Of a stretch of 64,000 nucleotides of DNA, positions 61,158 through 64,000 are shown piece after piece. The stretch comes from Theristus sp. LFF4_11 (lineage: Eukaryota; Nematoda; Chromadorea; Monhysterida; Xyalidae), in contig JASANC010003278.1 of the NCBI GenBank assembly GCA_030248135.1, forward strand, positions 1-64,000. The letters run 5' to 3'. Positions within the stretch are counted from its first letter, which is position 1. The number at the start of each line of letters is the position of its first letter. A program made the position numbers and the translations under genes. Under the pieces are notes generated by a model. It was given only the letters and a program-made list of their open reading frames with translations. It ran no database searches and was not told where the DNA came from.

Positions 61158-63818
61158 ATGACACCTCCAGAGCGCTATCTTGTCCTTGCTATTCTTGTAG
61201 CCACCATATTTCGCATAAGCGAAAACACATGTGAGTTTATGGTTTTTGGTGAAAAACAGGCTAAATTTCACTGAAATCTTTATACAACTAGTCGATCGAT
61301 TAAAATTCAATTCTTGTCGCCAAAAAACAGCATCCAACCTTTGTTTCAGCGCTTCAACACATTTGCGCAACAAAATTCCCAAACCAAAACGGTAATCTTC
61401 AAAACACGAGCGTGTGGTACACCGCACGGCGCACGTGTATCGTTGCAGTGCAGGACATACGATCGTGGGATGACGCTTATCAGGTGAGGTGTAAGTGGTG
61501 TAGTGGTTTAAGGCGTTGGAGTGAAGTTCCAGTCCTCGGCGTTGATGGTCAAAAAAAAATTGGTATCTCTGTGCCGTGGAATCTCTTCCTGTCGGTCCAT
61601 GCAAAGTAAAATTGCTACACCTTGGAAGTTTCTTGATGAACTGTGTTAACATCATGAATTCGCCCCACGCTTGAACCATTCCAGTGCTTTGTTCAATCAG
61701 AATTGTTCAAAATGGCCGGTGCTAATCACGCAGCGCGCGCGTCCGCAGTTCACCGCACGTCTGCTGACGATACCGGGTGAGAAATTGCTGTTTTTAGTTC
61801 TTCGGGACTGTCACGACAATTTTCATCAAGTTATTGAAACTGTATTTTTGAGAAAAAAAACTGAGAAATTCACATATTTTAGACACAGAAACGTGGAATT
61901 TCGTTGTCGACAGTTTCGATATGGTGGACGGCAGAGCGGACGGCATGTTCCTGTGGGATTATTGGATAGGTACTTATTTGAACTTTTGCTTTTTAAAATC
62001 TAACGCGCTGATTGGTTGAATCGTGTTAGTCCAACCAATGTTTGTGAAGCCCGTTTTTGTCGGACACACAGAAAAATCTGCACCGCTCAGTTTTGTGTCA
62101 GAAAATTCAATTGGGAATTCAATTCATTAGTCCATTTGGGAAATTGCTTGTTTGCCGCGACAAAATTCCACGGCACTAAGATTGATGACAAACTTTTTTC
62201 AAATTATTTTTTCAACCAATGAACCTTAATTCGAAAACTCAGCCAATCAATTCAAGTCACAAGTTTTCAGGAATGCGCAAGTCCTACGGTGTTTTATCGG
62301 ACAGAAGCGACTCTCAAACAAACGCAGCAGTCGCACTGACCTCCAAAGAGCGTCAGGTCAACAGCGCACGGTCACAGTGGGACCAGCCACAGTCGTACAG
62401 CTGGGCATGGTCACAAACGGACTCTAGTTCGTGTCCTTGGACACCGCCAAAGGATCATGATGGAGCGGATGTCAAACATTGGTTAGTTTTTTGAAAAATA
62501 ATTTATGAAGCCAAAAAAAAATTTCTCACATGCGCTGTTTACCTCGGTGGCACCGTTTTCACCTGCCGGTGGCCGGCTTCAAGTTCTAAACTCGTGTGTG
62601 ACCTTTGTGCGAGCCTTTGTGTCTGGGCTGGGGTAGGGTTAGGGGCTTTGAAAAAATTTTTTTATTTTTTTTCGTTTGAAAAAAATTTGGATTTTTTTAA
62701 ATTTAAAAAAAATTGAAAAATTTTTTTTCTATGTTCTGAAAATTATGGCATAATTTTTTGAAAGTTCAAACCAAATTTTCTTCCCAACTTCTTTGTATGC
62801 ATAGGTACATGTCATTATTTGGTCGTTTTGACCGACGTACTCCATGTTTTTTGATTTGGATGACTTTTAGGGTCAATTTTTAGCGTTGAAATGACTTAAA
62901 CTGAATTGAAATTTTGTTTCAGAAATCGTTTTGTTGCAACTTAGAACATGTTTTTCAGTCGGTAGGCCATGAGATGAACATGATATCTTGTTGATTGGCG
63001 TATGTTATAGGTCTACAATGGAGTTGTACTCAGCTCGACGAGACGCTTCGAACGAACCTAACTTGTAAAAAAAATTTTTTTACTTTTTTAATTTAAAAAA
63101 ATCCGGATTTTTCCCCATAACCCTAGTCTGGGCTCCCTCAAACGTAATCACAATGACGTGAACTGATCCGCTCAGTTTGTTTTGATGGTTGTTCGCTTGA
63201 TCGATTATACTTTACTAACAGAGAATTTCACCACTCAGCTTCGCTCAGCGTTCGCTTTTCAATAAGGTGAAAGTTGTAAGTGTGTGTCAAACTTTCAGGT
63301 TCAGCAATCCGATCGAAGATTGTGTGCGCATCCGCGGAAACTTGTACCCGATGCAATGGTGGGACGTCGGCTGCTGGGAGAAGTACAAGTATTTCTGCGA
63401 GTTTATTGGTGATTTTTTGGAAACATTATAGTGGGTTGTTTTTACTTGCTTCTTTATATTTTTTCATCAAGCAAGATTACGAACCGAAAATCGAAAAAGA
63501 GAATCGAAAATAGTTTTGTCAATTTTCACTGTGACGACGTTTTTGTCAGTGAAGTTCAGACAGCATTTTTTAATATTTGGTGATTCTTTCCTCATGAAAT
63601 TAACTGACCACATAACTCGGTCCATAATCGTACAAGGTTTAGCAACGAAAAAAATATGAGATTTCTACTCTCAGAAACGACAACAACCGCGGAATCGTGT
63701 GAGCCAAACGGTTTGTTTGTCGACCAAATGTGCTACACCCACAGCGGCCCACTGTTGATGACACACGAAGCTGCACAGCTTGATTGCATCAGTCGCAATG
63801 CAACCTTGGCTTGGGTTG
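61158..63818 (+). CDS. Secreted C-type lectin, at least two CTLDs (3' end beyond window)
   Basis: C-type lectin-like domains bind glycans or other ligands extracellularly; nematodes have many, often immune-linked. Exons 61158-61230 (signal: YLVLAILVATIFRISENT), 61350-61488, 61685-61776, 61883-61969, 62271-62481, 63299-63408 and 63675 to about 63818 join in phase. Domain 1 reads TCIVAVQDIRSWDDAYQ, FTARLLTIPDTETWNFV, FLWDYWIG, then HWFSNPIEDCVRI and WWDVGCWEKYKYFCEF: the WIG, EDC and final W-x-x-x-C...FCE landmarks are all there. The last exon opens domain 2 (CEPNGLFVDQMCYTHSGP, AAQLDCISRNATLAWV) and the gene runs off the edge. The first donor used is the second GT (61489), because the earlier GTGAGG would break frame. 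A long loop in domain 1 (about 60 residues, Ser/Gln-rich) is unusual. Confidence 0.8.
61490..61562 (+). repeat. tRNA-like segment immediately after a lectin splice donor
   Basis: GTGTAAGTGGTGTAGTGGTT, TAAGGCGTTGGA and GTTCCAGTCCTCGGCG keep the A-box and B-box spacing of a tRNA, followed by an A-tract. Probably a tRNA-derived SINE; its first bases overlap the donor GTGTAAGT. Confidence 0.4.
62628..63132. mobile_element. A/T-tract element with TAGGGTTA/TAACCCTA ends in a lectin intron
   Basis: GGGTAGGGTTAGGGGC at the left and CCCCATAACCCTAG at the right are inverted, each followed inward by long A/T tracts, and CTGGGCT/GTCTGGG words lie beside both ends. The plan is like that of the elements at 3616-5345 and 57437-58190. 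No gene. Confidence 0.45.
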
Positions 63819-64000
63819 GTGATGGTGAATTTGAGTTTTTTATGCTGCTAATCTCTAATCGTAGATGTGTTTTATGCTGCTAATGTTCAATAGTCGATGT
63901 TTCATGCTGCTATGTTATGTCCGAAGTTGGATGCGTTTTATGCTGATAATGTCCGATGTTACACAGGTGTTTCATGATATTGTTGTCTGCTTGTCTGCAG

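Overview
The window is animal DNA and most probably from a nematode. Genes are split by GT-AG introns, many carrying small palindromic transposons, and a 4.8 kb tract is built from the nematode telomere hexamer TTAGGC (read as CCTAAG on the plus strand). The protein-coding content also fits a nematode: an ODR-2-like Ly-6 protein, a stomatin, a secreted tyrosinase, an annexin, a C-type lectin and a protein-L-isoaspartate methyltransferase. All exon models below were joined by eye from splice motifs and reading phase. No search was run.

Layout. 0.4-3.4 kb (-): unrecognised multi-exon gene with one in-frame stop and one frameshift. 3.6-5.35 kb: nested G-rich inverted-repeat elements. 5.97-10.3 kb (+): complete four-exon tyrosinase with a pro-domain, a furin-type site and a mucin-like tail. 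11.4-12.2 kb: 786-bp foldback element. 12.4-12.9 kb (-): two-exon small mucin-like membrane protein. 13.8-21.8 kb (-): stomatin-family gene whose penultimate intron is filled by the interstitial telomeric array, where one conserved exon is missing. 24.2-26.9 kb (-): four-exon ODR-2/HOT-like gene. 26.9-31.4 kb: AT-rich, no gene seen. 31.4-35.9 kb (-): complete twelve-exon annexin with a Gly/Pro/Tyr/Gln-rich head. 38.5-51.9 kb (+): three tandem paralogues of an unrecognised single-pass membrane protein family, the middle one carrying a roughly 6 kb repeat-filled intron. 53.0-53.5 kb (+): one unrecognised exon with a frameshift. 54.3-58.5 kb (+): complete six-exon PCMT. 61.2 kb to the right edge (+): secreted C-type lectin gene, running off the window.

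The genes are a normal mixed eukaryotic neighbourhood, not an operon or pathway. The two most notable structures are the telomeric array inside the stomatin gene and the tandem family of small membrane proteins, whose members share an intron inside the transmembrane segment. The mobile content is almost all non-autonomous. One family has ends near CAGTCGAACTC and TA flanks, another is a CATTCATGAA foldback family, and there is one hAT-like element with a 9-bp flanking duplication. I saw no transposase or reverse transcriptase.
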